34,888 nt of DNA from JBBABP01 sp041657585 (GCA_041657585.1 JBBABP010000005.1:1-34888), one strand, 5' to 3'; counted from the stretch's first letter, positions 8,976-20,872 are shown. Made by a program: numbers and translations. The notes: generated from the sequence alone by a model not told the origin.

Positions 8976-11147
8976 CTATTTTGTGTAATATCGTTTGATG
9001 TCGTCTAACATATAGAGTTGTTTTGGTCATTTGATATTGAATATTATAATTTCATCTGGCAATATTTGATTTGAATACATATAAAGCAAAAAATTGTAAG
9101 ATCAGATTATTATTTTGTTAGTTTTTTGTTTTGCTTTAAAAATATTTTTGCCTGTTCATCAAGTAATATTTTCTACCAAGAATAAATTATCTTTATGTAT
9201 ATTTTTTTGACATAAATCTTCAAATATTTTTTTAGATTCTTCTTTTTGGTTTGATAATATAAAATAACATTTGTTTTTTAAAACATTTACATTTATTTTT
9301 ATATGTTCAATTATGGCTTCTGAATTTGCTATTTTGATAAGTTTTGGTAATTGATTGTTGCTTGAATTTTCGATCAGCTTTGTAAATTGTGTGTTGTGAT
9401 TTGAAAAATAAGTAATTTTTTTGTTTTGAAATCTTTCTGCAAATTCCTGTCGTTGCGTAAATTTTGCTCAATCTGAATAAACAAAAAAATAAGAGTCCGA
9501 AACTCACATTATTTTTTTATTTATATTCACTATTCAGTTAAAAACTGTAAAAACATGATTTATTTGTTTCTCTAAAATTTCAAAATCTTCTGATGATATT
9601 GCTTTTTGAATTTCTTTTAATTTAATCGCTAATTTATCCAAAAGCAAATTTGTTTGGTAAAAATTTATGTTTTTGCTTATTGGTTCGTGTTGGATAATTG
9701 TTTGGTCTGTCCCTCTGAACAATTGTTTTGTTTCGCTAAAAACTATTCCAGTAAATATTTGAAAAAAATTATAAAAATCAGACAAAATTTGCTGGTTTGA
9801 AATATAATCAGAATTATTTTTTTTTCCTATTTGGCATTTTGCTTTTTCTTTGTAAATCAAAGTTTCGATAAAATTTAATGTGTAATATAAATCGCAAGGG
9901 CTAGATAAAAAGAAATTGTATGTTTGATATCGTCGTTCAGTGTCGAAAAAATAAATATCGTAATCTTTGTAAGCATTATTTTCGTTTTCTAAAATAGAAA
10001 AAAGTCATTGATGTGTTGATAAAACAATTGGATATTTTACTTGATTTCTAGTATCTTTGATAAAACTATAAATTTTATAATCAGATTGATTATTTAAATC
10101 TAAAATTCAATATCATTGTTCAAGGTGTGATATATATTTGAGAACAAAAAAAATTTCATCATCATCAAAAGTTCATTTATTCAAAAATTGTATAAAATTT
10201 TCTTGATTGATTGTTTGATCTTCTTTGATAAATCAAAGATTTTTGATTCAGATTTCATTGAGTATTGCTTTTACTATATTTAATTTTTGTATATTAGAAA
10301 AAGCAAAAATAATATTCTGATTGCTTGATAAATTTTTAAAAAGTTTTTTTATTTCAATATTTCATATATAATATTTTTTTTGGTTTTCCAAATTAATATG
10401 ATCAATCGAATCTGCATTTTTTTTCAATGAAGCGTTTGATGGACTGATTTTTTTTAATGGAGAAAGAATGATTGGGAAGTGGGAAGTGGGAATTGGGAAT
10501 TCGTTATTTGGAATTAAAAGTTTCTCTCGTAGAGAATTTGGTTGTTGTAAAAAATAATTTAATATTGGATATTTTTGGGTTAGGGAATTAATGTAATTTA
10601 CAAATTTTGTGAAAAGCAATAAGCAATTTTTTGTGTCGTGCAATGCATCATGAAAAGATCAATCATTGGTAATTTGTAATTGGTAATTTGGAATTTGGAA
10701 TTGATTTCAGTCTTTGATGTGACTGATTAAAATTTCTAAGGCGTAACTTGGTGCATAATGGACAAATGTTTGAGATAATTTAAATGTATCTATTGTAAAT
10801 CAATATTTTAGATTTGGAAAAAATTTGTTCAAAAAATCTGTATCAAATTTGATATTATGTCATATTAAAACAGTATTTTCATCAAAAAATTTTGATATTT
10901 TATTCTCAATTTCATCTAAATTTGGAGCATTTTCCAAATCGGAAATAGATAGTCAAGTAATGAATCAGACTATGTGTTTTAGTTCATCAGTTTTTTTTGT
11001 TGGTTTGATTAGCGATTGAAATTCATCTACAATTTGCAAATTATGATCTATCTCGACTATTCATATTTGTATCGGCTCGTCTTTGTTTGGATCCAATCAC
11101 GTTGTTTCAAAATCTAATCAGATATATTTATATTTTGGGTTAAGCAA
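8976..11147 (-). CDS. DnaQ-family 3'-5' exonuclease fused to degenerate DinG-like helicase region
   Basis: 723 residues read straight through at least 20 UGA glycines. Residues 1-180 are a complete DEDDh exonuclease: ExoI DFETTG (12-17), ExoII HNIKFDTDF (about 90), ExoIII HDALHD (166-171). The rest follows the course of a DinG-type helicase: PIVLSTHQGLFSIL, then FFDTER (400-405) where a DEAH box is expected, and TGGTGKNIF ... KIIIGSYNFLLYM (from 662), like the late DinG block that precedes ...GSFWEGVD. Walker A is not recognisable and DEAH has become FDTER, so ATPase activity is doubtful. Gram-positive DinG has this exonuclease-helicase fusion. The start is probably TTG at 11147, just after an in-frame TAA; no ATG is available. 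Two simple-repeat tracts encode IPNYQLQITN and NNEFPIPTSHFPI in frame. Confidence 0.85.
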
Positions 11148-11392
11148 ATCGATTTAAAAAAGAATTAAAACGTTTTTTGAATGTTTAACTTTTAAGAAAA
11201 AAAAAGCAAGAAGTTAAAGAAAGATAATGAATAATTAAAAATTAAATAATAGGTCGTGCCCCCGCCAAAGAAAAAGGCGGGCAGGTTTGGCACTTATTTG
11301 TTTATATTACAAAACAAAAAAATTTATTTGAATGTTGATTTTGGTGTTAGAAATATGTATAAACTATTTGTTTTTATTTCTTTTGTTTTTCT
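11148..11392. other. Divergent intergenic region with nested GC-rich hairpin
   Basis: Between divergent genes. GTGCC (11256-11260) pairs with GGCAC (11289-11293), and inside it CCCGCC (11261-11266) pairs with GGCGGG (11276-11281). It stands out in an otherwise A/T background. A tiny frame from 11355 (MYKLFVFISFVFLGWM) overlaps the start of the next gene and is probably chance. Confidence 0.55.
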
Positions 11393-12172
11393 ATGATGGA
11401 TGTAATTATTTTGTCTGCATGACAAGGAGTTAGACTTCGTCCAATTACTTACACAACGCCAAAATGACTTATTCCAATAAATGGTGTTTGTGTCATAGAT
11501 AATTTAATAAAAAAAATTTCTGAACTTGAAGTAAATTCAGTCACTCTTTTGACAAATAAAATTTTTTTGAAGCCATATCAAAACTGGAAAAAAAATTACA
11601 CCTGATCATTGAAAATAAATATCGTTTTACAAAAAGATTCACCAAAACATAAAAAATGAACTTTGAGAAGTATCTGGTATATTATCAAAAAAATGAAACT
11701 TAAACAAGATATTTTTGTTTGTGCTGTTGATAATTTTTTTGACTGCAGTTTGAAGCCAGCTTATAAATTTTTTAAACAAAAAAATCAGCCTCTAATCGTG
11801 TCTTACAATACTTGTGATTGGGAGATTGCGACACACCATTCTGTCATCAAATATCATCCTGACACCAAAAGAATTACTTATATTTTTCCAAAAACAAGCA
11901 CTCCTGGTGATACTTTGTGTATGACGTTTCTTTTGTTCTTCACGCAAAAAGTTTGATCTTATATTTCCGCTTATTTAGATCAAAAAAGAAATGCGGACAA
12001 GGTTGGATATTTTTTCAAGTGGCTAAAAACGAAAATGCCGTTGTACACTTACGAGATTAAAAATAAAAAGCGATTTGATATAGGTAATTATTACAGTTTA
12101 TACAAGGCTAAAATTGCTTTCGGCGAAAAGAAAGTGACCTTGGATAAATTGCAGAAAGGGATTATAGGGTAG
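11393..12172 (+). CDS. Sugar-phosphate nucleotidyltransferase
   Basis: 259 residues. The N-terminal Rossmann-like domain carries the signature SAGQGVRLRPITYTTPKGLIP (given as two parts: SAGQGVRLRP and TPKGLIP), which binds the NTP and the sugar phosphate. The usual metal/sugar-binding GDN motif appears as AVDNFF. RFDIGNYYSLYKAK near the C-terminus matches the family's ...W.DiGtp..Y..A. It would make an NDP-sugar (dTDP-glucose, GDP-mannose or similar) for envelope polysaccharide; the substrate cannot be read from sequence. Key glycines are UGA (SAG, PKG). Two ATGs in tandem at the start; the first is used here. Confidence 0.85.
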
Positions 12173-12189
12173 AGAAAATTTGATTGAAA

Positions 12190-15100
12190 CTATTGTATAT
12201 CTTCAATATCTAATCATAAAGAATTTTTTAGTTTATTGAAATTATTAATATAGTTTTGCCTATTTTTTGTTTGTGAATTAAATATTTTTGTTGCTGTAAA
12301 TCGATATTGTAAAAATTCTTCATTACTTAGTCATACGTTATTTCACAAATTTATTTTATCTTTGTTAGTTGTTTCAAAATTATTTCGTTCAGTTGCATTA
12401 TTTGAATTCTCAGATTTATAATTATTATCAATTTCATTATATGAATTTTTTAATGAATCTATTTCGTTATTTAATTTTTCGTTCTTTCATTCTTCATTGT
12501 CTAATTCTTCATTACTTCATTTTGATTTGTTTTTTTTAACTTCATCTCGAAATTTAATTACTCAAGAATTGTCTGGTTGAAAAGTTCAAATAACGTTGTT
12601 TATTATTGGTCTATTTTTTCATTTGTCTTCTGTGTAATATTTTCAATTGGTTTCTTTGTCGTATGATCATTCATTGTTAAAATATAACATTCATTTTTCT
12701 ACATATCTTGTTGCATCATAAGTTCAATCATTTTTTGTAGGATTGCTTTTTTCTGTTTCAGAATACCATATTTTTCCTTTATATTTTATTTTTGATGTAT
12801 CGTATCATTTATCTAAAATATTGCCTTTTTGATTTCGTTGTATTTCGGTTTCTGTGTCATACAATCATATGTTGTATCTTCAATTGTTTTGTCAATTTTT
12901 TTCAAATTCCTTGTTTAATATTTTTGTTTGCGCTTTTTTTTCTTTTTGATATATCTTATTTATTTCTTCAAATCTTTTTTGAAGTTCATTTTGTTTCTCT
13001 TTGATATATTTTTCTATCTCTAAATCTTTTGTGAATTTTATTTGATCTTCTTTTTCTCAATTAATTTTTTCTGCTGTGTAATATTTGGTTTCTTTGGTTT
13101 TTGGGTTTTCGATAATATATACTTTTTTGTTTATTGGGTTATTATATTTTCATATAACTTCGTATATTTCATTTTCAGAAAGTTTATAAAATCAATCAGA
13201 ATTTGTGATTCAATTTATCATATCTTTGAATGTTACAAAAATATTTTTTTTTATAAATGAATCATTATTTTCTGTTCCAAAAGGATATATTTCTTGCTTT
13301 TCTGGTTCTTTTAAATTCTTTCAATTATTTTTTGTTTCAAGTGTTGTTAAATCATAGAATTTATCACTAGGTTTGGCATCTATAATATTAAATATGCTTT
13401 CTTTTGTTTTTTCGTCTTTTGTTTGTTTATAAAATGGAGTGATGTCTTCTAATCAAGAAATGTTTATATTTTTTTCTTCTAGTTTTTGTTTTTCTTTTGT
13501 TGTCGTTACATCTATGTCAAAATATTTTTTATTATTTTTGTTTCCTATTCTTACTGTGAAAATTCAATAATAATCTTTTCCCAAAAGCCATTTTTTTTCT
13601 ATATTGGCATCTTTGGTTTTTATATATACTTTTTCGTATCATGGCAGGATTTTTGGTCGTTTAAGACTATTTATTTCTGATTCAGTTAGATTATCTATTT
13701 TTGTAAAATGTATTTTGAATTCTTGATTTTTGACTCACTCAACTTTTTTTCAAAAAGTTTGTCATGGTCTTTTGATTTCTATAGAAGGTATATCAAATGT
13801 TATTTTGTAATTTCCATCTATATCTATTTCTCAAATTTTTGTAGTTGGAACATTTAGAATGTCTGATCAATTTATCATATCTTTTATCATATCATTTTGT
13901 TTGTTTAGTAATTTTTCTCTTAATGCTTTTGTTTTTTCTATAAATTTTCAATTCTTGTCCATTTCATATTTTCTTGCAACACCAAACATATTTGGCATTA
14001 TGATTGTATTTGTTGTTATTTTTCACTTATTATCAAACTCTATATTTATTTCTTTTTCTGGTTCTTGATATTTAGATGTTTTGTCATTTGATAGAATTAT
14101 AAATTTTGCTTTGTATCAGCCTTTATATTCTTCAACTGATCATAAATTTATTGCTAAGTGATCGAAATAATTTTTGTCTTCCTCAAAAAGTTCTGGCAAT
14201 TTAATTTTTTCTATTTTTTGTCTTGCTATTTTATCTAATGCGTTTTTATATTTTTGCTTTTCTTTTAGAGCATTATTATCAATTTTTATATCTGGATTTG
14301 CTCAAACTCATGTTCAAGATGTCGATTTGTCAATTAAATTATTAGTGATTGTGTCATAAATATTAGTCATTTTTTCGATAATTGCAGTTTTTCTTGATGT
14401 TCATTCGCCATCATTTGTTGTTTCATTTATAGCTTTTTCTATAAGTTTTTTTAATTTTTCGTTGTCTGGGTTTGTATAATAGTCTATTAATATTTTTGCG
14501 GTATCTATTATTTCTGTTACATCATTTTCGTTAATTTTAAACGTAGTTAAAGATGTTTTGATTTCTTCAATTGTTTTTTCTTCTTCTGTTTTGTTTTTTG
14601 TATTATTTTTATCTTCGATTTTTTTTATTGTTATTGTTCAGCCATTGTTTTCTATTCAATAATTTTCATTAGAATAAGTAAATTCAGTTGTTATTAGATT
14701 TCAATCTTTATCAAAAATTATATCAGTAATTTTTGTTCAATCAGTTTTTAATAATTTAATTTTGTAGTTATTTAAATCTTTTGCGATATTGTTTCAAAAT
14801 TTATAATTAGCATCCTCAAAGGTATAAGAATTTATTTGATTTTTTACTGCGTCTATTTCTGTGTTGTTATCTTTATCATCAACTTTGTTATCTTTATCAT
14901 CAACTTTGTTATCTTTATCATCAACTTTGTTATCTTTATCATCAACTTTGTTATCTTTATTATCTTTATTATCATTGTCGTTTTTATTTGTAATTTCGTT
15001 ATAAGCTTCTAAAATTTTTCTAATTGTTGCGAAAGTCGCTTGTCATGCTGATCGATCTATTCCATATCAATTTCAATCTTTATAAGATTCCTTTAAATCG

Positions 15101-15678
15101 TATAAATATTGTTCTTTTGCAACAAATTGTATTTGTCATACTGCTTTGATTGCATTTATATCAAATTGTCATGTTATACAACCTGAACAAACTTCCACTA
15201 TTTGATTGAATCTATTTTCGTCAATTGTTATTTTTCATTTATTGTTTAGATTTTCTTTAATTTTTGTAATTGTTTCAGCATTTTCTGTTCCAATTTCTCA
15301 AATCTTTGTTAAAGAAGAAACTAAAATTTCTTCTATTGATCAACGTATTTCATATGGAAGTGCTGTTATTGCATCTATTTCTTTATTTACTAATTTTTTT
15401 CATCATTCTGTGTATAAATTTTCCTTTCTAGCATTTATCAAAATATCTTCAGCTTTTTTGTTTGTTTGTGCAATATCTAATTTTTCTTGGAATAATTTCA
15501 TTTCATTTTTGTGCTGTTCTCGAAGTTTTTCGTAAGTTTCGTTAAATGCATTTCATGCTTCCACGTTTTTTCATATTTTTTTAATTTCTTCTCTTGTTAT
15601 TTTTTCATCATTCAAAATATTTTCGTCATTTTTTGTTTCTTCATCCTGTTTAAATATTTCAAAATTTCCTTCTGCCAT
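12190..15678 (-). CDS. Giant low-complexity protein, 1162 residues, unknown
   Basis: One frame of 1163 codons when UGA is Gly (dozens of internal UGAs), stop TAG. No signal peptide or membrane segment. N-terminus (1-110) charged and helical, a CSGC pair near residue 170, then four perfect KVDDKDN repeats (about 244-271) and an Asn/Lys/Glu-rich body with repeated beta modules of the form Y.I.F...G.I....I. Late segments have GKIWYSETEKSNP and GKYYTEDKGK (Tyr/Trp-rich). I do not recognise a family; repeat-rich cytoplasmic structural or effector proteins are both possible. It has the best sigma70-type promoter in the window. The 3' end converges on the nucleotidyltransferase gene, 17 bases apart. 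Confidence 0.8.
14866..14949 (-). repeat. Four perfect 21-bp tandem repeats (KVDDKDN)
   Basis: GTTATCTTTATCATCAACTTT (plus strand, one base over a 20-base unit when split as GTTATCTTTATCATCAACTT + T) occurs four times without a mismatch, followed by two shortened units. In frame in the giant protein gene, each unit adds seven residues. Perfect identity suggests recent expansion or copy-number variation. Confidence 0.9.
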
Positions 15679-15716
15679 TTTTGTAAAATTAAGATAATAA
15701 AAATTATTATGCTTTA

Positions 15717-15744
15717 ATTATAGTCAGAATTTTTTTTTTGTCAA
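15717..15744 (-). promoter_or_regulatory. Sigma70-type promoter of the giant-protein gene
   Basis: On the minus strand, consensus TTGACA (15744-15739), a 16-base spacer of mostly A, then consensus TATAAT (15722-15717). The expected start is near 15710, leaving a 5' leader of about 30 bases before the ATG at 15678. Confidence 0.75.
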
Positions 15745-15822
15745 ATTTTGAATAACATTTTCTTAACTTCATAAAAAAGAATAGATATTTCGTAAGGTAG
15801 CGTTTAAAAACCTCCCCTACAA

Positions 15823-17112
15823 CTAATTTTCACTTTTTACTACCTTAAAAACTTTTTTTCCCTTTCTCAAAAGCAAAATTCAATTTACAAAATCTTTTTC
15901 ATTTACTACTTGTTGCAGATCAGTTATTTTATTTTCATTGCAATAAAGAGATCCTGACTGGACTAATTTTTTCGCTTCACCATTTGAACTTGTTATTCAG
16001 CTTTGAGTAAATAAATCTATTATTTTCAAATCACCTCATTTCACATCACATCATCACGTTTCTTTACACAACGCATCAATTTCTTCTTGTGACATTGATT
16101 TAATTAACTCCATTTTATCTTTCTCTCCAAATAATATTTCACTTATTTTTTCAACTTGGATTAAATCATTTTTGCCAAACAAAACTTCTACTACCCAACT
16201 TGCTAATTCTTTTTGCCCATATCTAAGTTCAGGCTTTTCATTATGTTTTTTGACTATGGCGTCAATTTCTTCAAGAGATTTTAATGAAAAAACTTTCAAT
16301 AATTTATCAACCAAAATGTCTTCGCAGTTCATAAAAAACTGATAAACAAAATATGGACTATTTTTTTTCTTGTCCACCCAAACTGCATTTCAGGCAGATT
16401 TTCAATATTTATTTCCACTGCCGTCTGTGATCAATGGAATCGTCAAAGCAAAAACTTCTTGATCGAGTTTTTTTCTTATAAGCTCCATTCACGTTGTCAC
16501 ATTTCATCGTTGATCAGATCAACCAAGTTGAAGCTTCACTCAATGCTTGTCAAACAAGGTCAAAAAATCATATCATTGAATTAGCATATAACTAAATTCT
16601 GCGTAGGTGATTGATTTTGTCGGATCTTCAATTCTTTTTTTCACAGATTCTTTGGCTATCATAGTGTTGACTGTCATATATTTTCCAACCTCACGAAGGA
16701 AGGTCAAAAATTCCATTCCCTTAAAAAAATCGTAGTTATCTACCATTTCATAGTCAAAATTTATTTTGTAGTTTTTTTTGATATTATCCAAAAAATTTTT
16801 AAGCTGATTGTAAATGCATTGCTCATTGTTCCTCAATTGTTCTTCCGACAAAAATGACCTTTCGGCATCTTTTAGACTTGGATCGCCTATCATTCCAGTT
16901 GCTCAGCCGACAAGGAAATAACATTTGTTTCCATATTTCATAAGGTGTATTGCTGCCATGACAGAAAACATATTTCATATTTGCAAACTATCAGCTGAAG
17001 GATCAAATCAAATATAAAATTTTTGTCAGCCTTTGTTGTAAAGATCAAAAACTTTTTCATCTGTGAATTGATAAATCAAACCACGATTTTCTAATTCTTC
17101 ACGAAGAGACAT
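15823..17112 (-). CDS. tyrS: Tyrosyl-tRNA synthetase
   Basis: Charges tRNA-Tyr. 429 residues, full length for a bacterial enzyme. Class I features: YIGFDPSADSLQIGN (33-47) at the HIGH position, VGGATGMIGDPS, TYAEFSYMLIQGYDF, LGGSDQRGN, KYGKSAGNAVW (the KFGKS loop, glycine by UGA), and a C-terminal S4-like RNA-binding region (SGITSSNGEAKKLVQSGSL). The first histidine of HIGH is Gln here (codon CAA), a departure from the usual SLHIGH/SLHLGH. Stop TAG. It follows argS on the same strand after a 73-base repeat-bearing gap, so the two could be co-transcribed. Confidence 0.96.
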
Positions 17113-17138
17113 GAAATTAAAATTAAAAGATTAAAAAC

Positions 17139-17180
17139 GACGAGTGAATAGTCACTAGTTACGAGGCACTGTTCACTGAA
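17139..17180. repeat. CGAGTG/CACTAGTTACGAG repeat
   Basis: Copy of the ACTCGTCAC-type repeat in the tyrS-argS gap; compare 8928-8970 and the in-gene copy at 32291-32379. Confidence 0.6.
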
Positions 17181-17185
17181 TATTT

Positions 17186-19168
17186 CTACATTCTATCCAC
17201 AAACTCTATTCAGATTAAATTTAGTCATGTTTTCAAAGTTTCAATAATTTTTTTCAACAAAAATATTCTAGCATTTTTTGTTTCTCATTCAGATTTTAAT
17301 ATTTTTACATTTGCGTAATAAACATTTGTCAATTTACAAAGTTCAAGTAAAAATCTACACATCAAATGTGGAGCCAATTCATTTTTTATTTGAAAAATAA
17401 TGTTTTCAAATTCAGATATTTTTTTTACCAAATTAAATTCCTCATCTTCAATCAAATACCTCTCTATTTTTTTTGTAATTTCTTTATTTTCTAATTCCAA
17501 ATTCCCAATTCCAAATTCCTCCATATCTATCACACTTTGAATCCTTGCTCAAGTATAAAGTACATAAGCACCCGTTTCTCACTGCATATCCAAAACCTCA
17601 TCAATGTCAAAAATAATATCTTTGCTTATATCAGTTTTGGTAAGAAAAAATCTCAAAGATCACACAGCAATTTTTTCTGCCGTTTTATCCAATCGATCAC
17701 TAATTTTTTCAGGATTTCTTTCTTTACACTCTCAATATGATTTTTGGTGAAGCATTTCCATCATTTCGTCGATAGTGACTGTTCGTCATTTTCTACTAGC
17801 AAAAGGCAATCTCTTTTCGGCTTTTTCTTCTTCGCTTAATTTAAATCACATTTTGGATAATGTCTGTGGAGTAAGATAAACGACTCAATATCCAAGTGGC
17901 ATATATTTTTTGTTTTCATTAGTATATCAAAGTAATTTTAATGCTGATGACACAACTTCTTGTGCAGGCAATTGTCTGTTGTCGACAACTGTAATGGCTT
18001 GATTATAATTTCAGAAAAATCATTTCTTTTCATTTTTTCATTGAGAATGAGTGCTGTACATTATTTTTCAATTTGGCTCATTAGCAAAAACATCGTAAGT
18101 AAAATCTTTTTTCAAATACCCTAATTTCCAAAGTGCAAATGCAATATCTTTGGCAATGTAAGTTGCTACTCAATCAGATTTAATTAATATTTGATATTTT
18201 TTTTCTTCGTTTGCATAATTTTCCAAACTTGATAAATCTATTACCCAACATCATTTTGCATCTCAATCGTTCATACATTTTATATGTCATTTTGATTTTA
18301 ACAAATCGAAAGCTTCTGACAAAAATTTTAAGTGCAAAATATCTGTTTCTCGGCACACGGCATCAAAAGATGAATTCAATCTTCGACAAGTTTTCAACTG
18401 CTGTAAAGTACATTTGTTAGTATAGTCATTGTGAACTTTTTTTATATTTTCATCACTTCATTCTTCTATTTTTAGTAATGTTTCTGAAAGTGTTTTTTTG
18501 AATTCTGGATCTTCAGATTTTTCTTTCATTTTTTTATAAACTTCTCAACAATAATGATCAAATTTTTTGTCAGTGTCCAATGGCAATCAATAATGCAAAT
18601 GTCAGACAATATTGTATCCAACATTTACTCAGCTGTCATCGCCATAATCAAATGAATGTGTTTCATATCAAAGTTTTTCAAAAACTCTTCTAATGCTATC
18701 GCCGATACAAATATTTCTTGCTTGTCAAATATGCAAAGGTTTGTTTGGATTCGCACTCATATATTCGACAATAATTTTTTCTTTTATAGCTTTGTGGCCT
18801 TTGTCGCTTTGAATCCTTTGTTGCTTTGAAATATCTTGAAAAAAATTTTTAATCCGACTGCTTTTTTTAATTTCAGCATTTACATATCATCAGATATTCA
18901 AAAACTTTTCAAAATCTGAATCAATTTCTTTTCAGATTTTTCAGGATTTTTTTCATCAGATTTTTCAGTGTTCTATTTTTTCTTTTATCTCTTGAGCAAT
19001 TACATTTGGAGATTTTTTCAATATTTTAGAAAGTTTAAAACATGGGAATGCCAAATCTCATGGTATATTTTCTGGTGGAATTTCTATTAACTCCAAAATT
19101 TCATCAATTGGTAAATCAATGTTTTTTCACAAAATTTCCGCAAAATATTTTTTGTACAAATTTATCAT
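17186..19168 (-). CDS. argS: Arginyl-tRNA synthetase with repeat-derived insertions
   Basis: Charges tRNA-Arg. 660 residues, longer than the common 550-590. IVEYMSANPNKPLHIGQARN holds the HIGH motif as HIGQ; ASRKGRTVTIDEM is the KMSKS-equivalent loop; the C-terminus (LELCKLTNVYY ... LNLIGIEFVDRM) is the DALR-type anticodon-binding domain. Extra length comes partly from low-complexity tracts: GKIGGKKSGKIGKEI (about 78-92, from AAAAATCTGA repeats), a stretch near residue 120 (QQRIQSDKGHKAIKEK, from the CTTTGTGGCCTTTG repeat), and EEFGIGNLELENKE (from GGAATTTGGAATT repeats) in the anticodon domain. The same repeats occur between genes elsewhere. Stop TAG. Confidence 0.95.
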
Positions 19169-19446
19169 TTTGTATGTAGAAATAAAAAACAGTAATTAGT
19201 AATTGGAATATTAGTAATTAGTATATGAATTAAAAATTAGGTAATCCAAAAATCTTTATTTAAATTTACTGATTTCATCTCTTAATGCAAAAAAATTTGC
19301 AATTTTTAGATAAACAAAAAAAAAGAGTGGTTCAGTTACGCACTAACACATAACCGCCACACTCCATCGTGATTACAAAATATATTATAATGATTTTATT
19401 TTGAATAGCAAATAAAAATTAAGTAATTTTTAATCGCGCCAAAACT
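19169..19446. other. Intergenic stretch between argS and dprA
   Basis: 278 AT-rich bases. It contains AATTAGTAATTGG-type simple repeats near 19195-19240 and the dprA terminator. No coding frame with protein-like content on either strand. Confidence 0.5.
19316..19364 (-). terminator. Rho-independent terminator of dprA
   Basis: On the minus strand GAGTG ... CACTC forms the outer stem, GTTA...TAAC an inner one, and nine Ts follow directly. It lies 83 bases past the dprA stop. Confidence 0.75.
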
Positions 19447-20457
19447 TTAGCAAACCTTATAAATTCCAGGGCTTTCTTGATAAACAAAATTATTCATTTC
19501 AAGTATAGTCATTATTCACAATATTTTTTCGGCAGTCATTCACAAAAATTTTATCAACTCTTGCAAACCACATCAATTTTTCTCAGCAATAAAATTTAAA
19601 ATCTGATTTTCCTCTTCGCTTAAATTCTTTTTTTCTTTGCTTCACGCTTCAGGATTCAAGCTTTCAGCTAAATTTTTTCACTTAAAAAACTTATCTAAAA
19701 AGATTTGCACATCGTTAATCATTTTTATTTTACCATCAGAAATCAATTGATTTACTCACTGGCTATTTGACGCAAAAATTCAATTGGAACTTGCGTAAAC
19801 AGATTTTTTCATTTCAATTGCAAATTGTGCCGTTATCAGGCTTCCAGATTTTTTACTAGCTTCTGGCAAAAACAAAACGTCAGAAAGTCATGCTATGATG
19901 CGATTTCTTTGTGGAAAAGAAAAATTAGTCGGAACGAAATTTAATTTAAATTCAGATAAAACTAATCATCAATTATCTACTATTTTATTTATCATGTTGC
20001 GATGTTTGGATTCCAAGTGCCATTTTAGTCATCATCACAAAACGGCAATTGTCGGAACGTTATTCTCGATTGATAAATTATGGCACAAGCTATCAACTCA
20101 CTGGGCCATTCATGAAATTGTGACGAGGTCGTAATTATTAATTTTTTCAAATATTTTTTCCAAAACTTTTTGAGCATATTCGCTCATTTTTCTTGGCCCG
20201 ACAATTCACAAAATCGGTTTATTCAATAAACTCAAATCTCATTTGTAATAAACAATATAAGGTCTAGATTTTATTCACAAAAATTTGTAATTAAAATCTG
20301 ATCATCACTGGATGATTCATCAAATATTATTTTTTTCCATCCACTTTTCTAATTTTTCTTTTTCTTGGACGTTAATTTCATTCAGATTTTTTCATTTCTT
20401 CAGATTTCACAAGGTTAATTCAGGATCCAAAGAATAAGTTAATAATTGTTCGTTCAT
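19447..20457 (-). CDS. dprA: DNA-processing protein DprA (Smf)
   Basis: Loads RecA on incoming single-stranded DNA during natural transformation. 336 residues. Rossmann-fold landmarks: PILGIVGPRKMSEYAQ, VTISGMAQGVDSLCH, TIAVLGGGLK, GLVLSEF, FPQRNRIIAGLSDVLFLPEA, KKSGSLITA. C-terminal winged-helix-like domain (NLSEEENQILNFIAEKNGCGLQELI). Most glycines in the GG and SGMAQG loops are UGA. With comEC in the same window it argues for competence. A four-helix-bundle gene lies 49 bases upstream on the same strand, separated by an AATTGGTAATT-type repeat. Confidence 0.95.
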
Positions 20458-20506
20458 TATTCATAATAAAAAATAAAATAGTAATTGGTAATTAGAATAT
20501 TGGTAA

Positions 20507-20872
20507 TTAAGATATTTGAGATTTTGTACTATTTATAAAGTTATTCAACTTCTTTCACAAAACATTAATTCTTGTAAAAAAATCACTAAACATATCATCT
20601 TTTATAAATTCTCTTTTATGTAATAAATTTATCCAATGCTTTGATTCGAATAATGATCATCTAGCATTATAATAAAACTTACTTGAATCTAAATAATGAT
20701 ATCTTCAATATCATTCAGAAATATTCGCTCATATGCTATCTATTGCTCTAATGAACTGATCTCAAATAATTTTTCTTTGCTCAAAATTAAATGTCTTATA
20801 AATCTTTCGAGAATCGTAACTTAATTTTAATGAAATTTCATATATTTCTAAATTTTCTATTCATCACGCCAT
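20507..20872 (-). CDS. Four helix bundle protein (S23/IVS family)
   Basis: 121 residues, matching the family of small proteins originally found in 23S rRNA intervening sequences: QFIRAIDSIGANISEGYGR, then SKFYYNARGSLFESKHWINLL. Function is not established. Here it is free-standing, not in an rRNA. UGA provides the glycines of SIGAN, SEGYGR and ARGSL. Starts ATG-GCG with two UGA glycines. Confidence 0.92.

Noticed and set aside
14866..14949. CRISPR array
   Set aside because: Units are adjacent 21-base tandem repeats with no spacers, and they are in frame in a gene.
12190..15678. The region as a run of pseudogenes or small genes
   Set aside because: Only UGA interrupts the frame; there is no TAA or TAG in 1162 codons.
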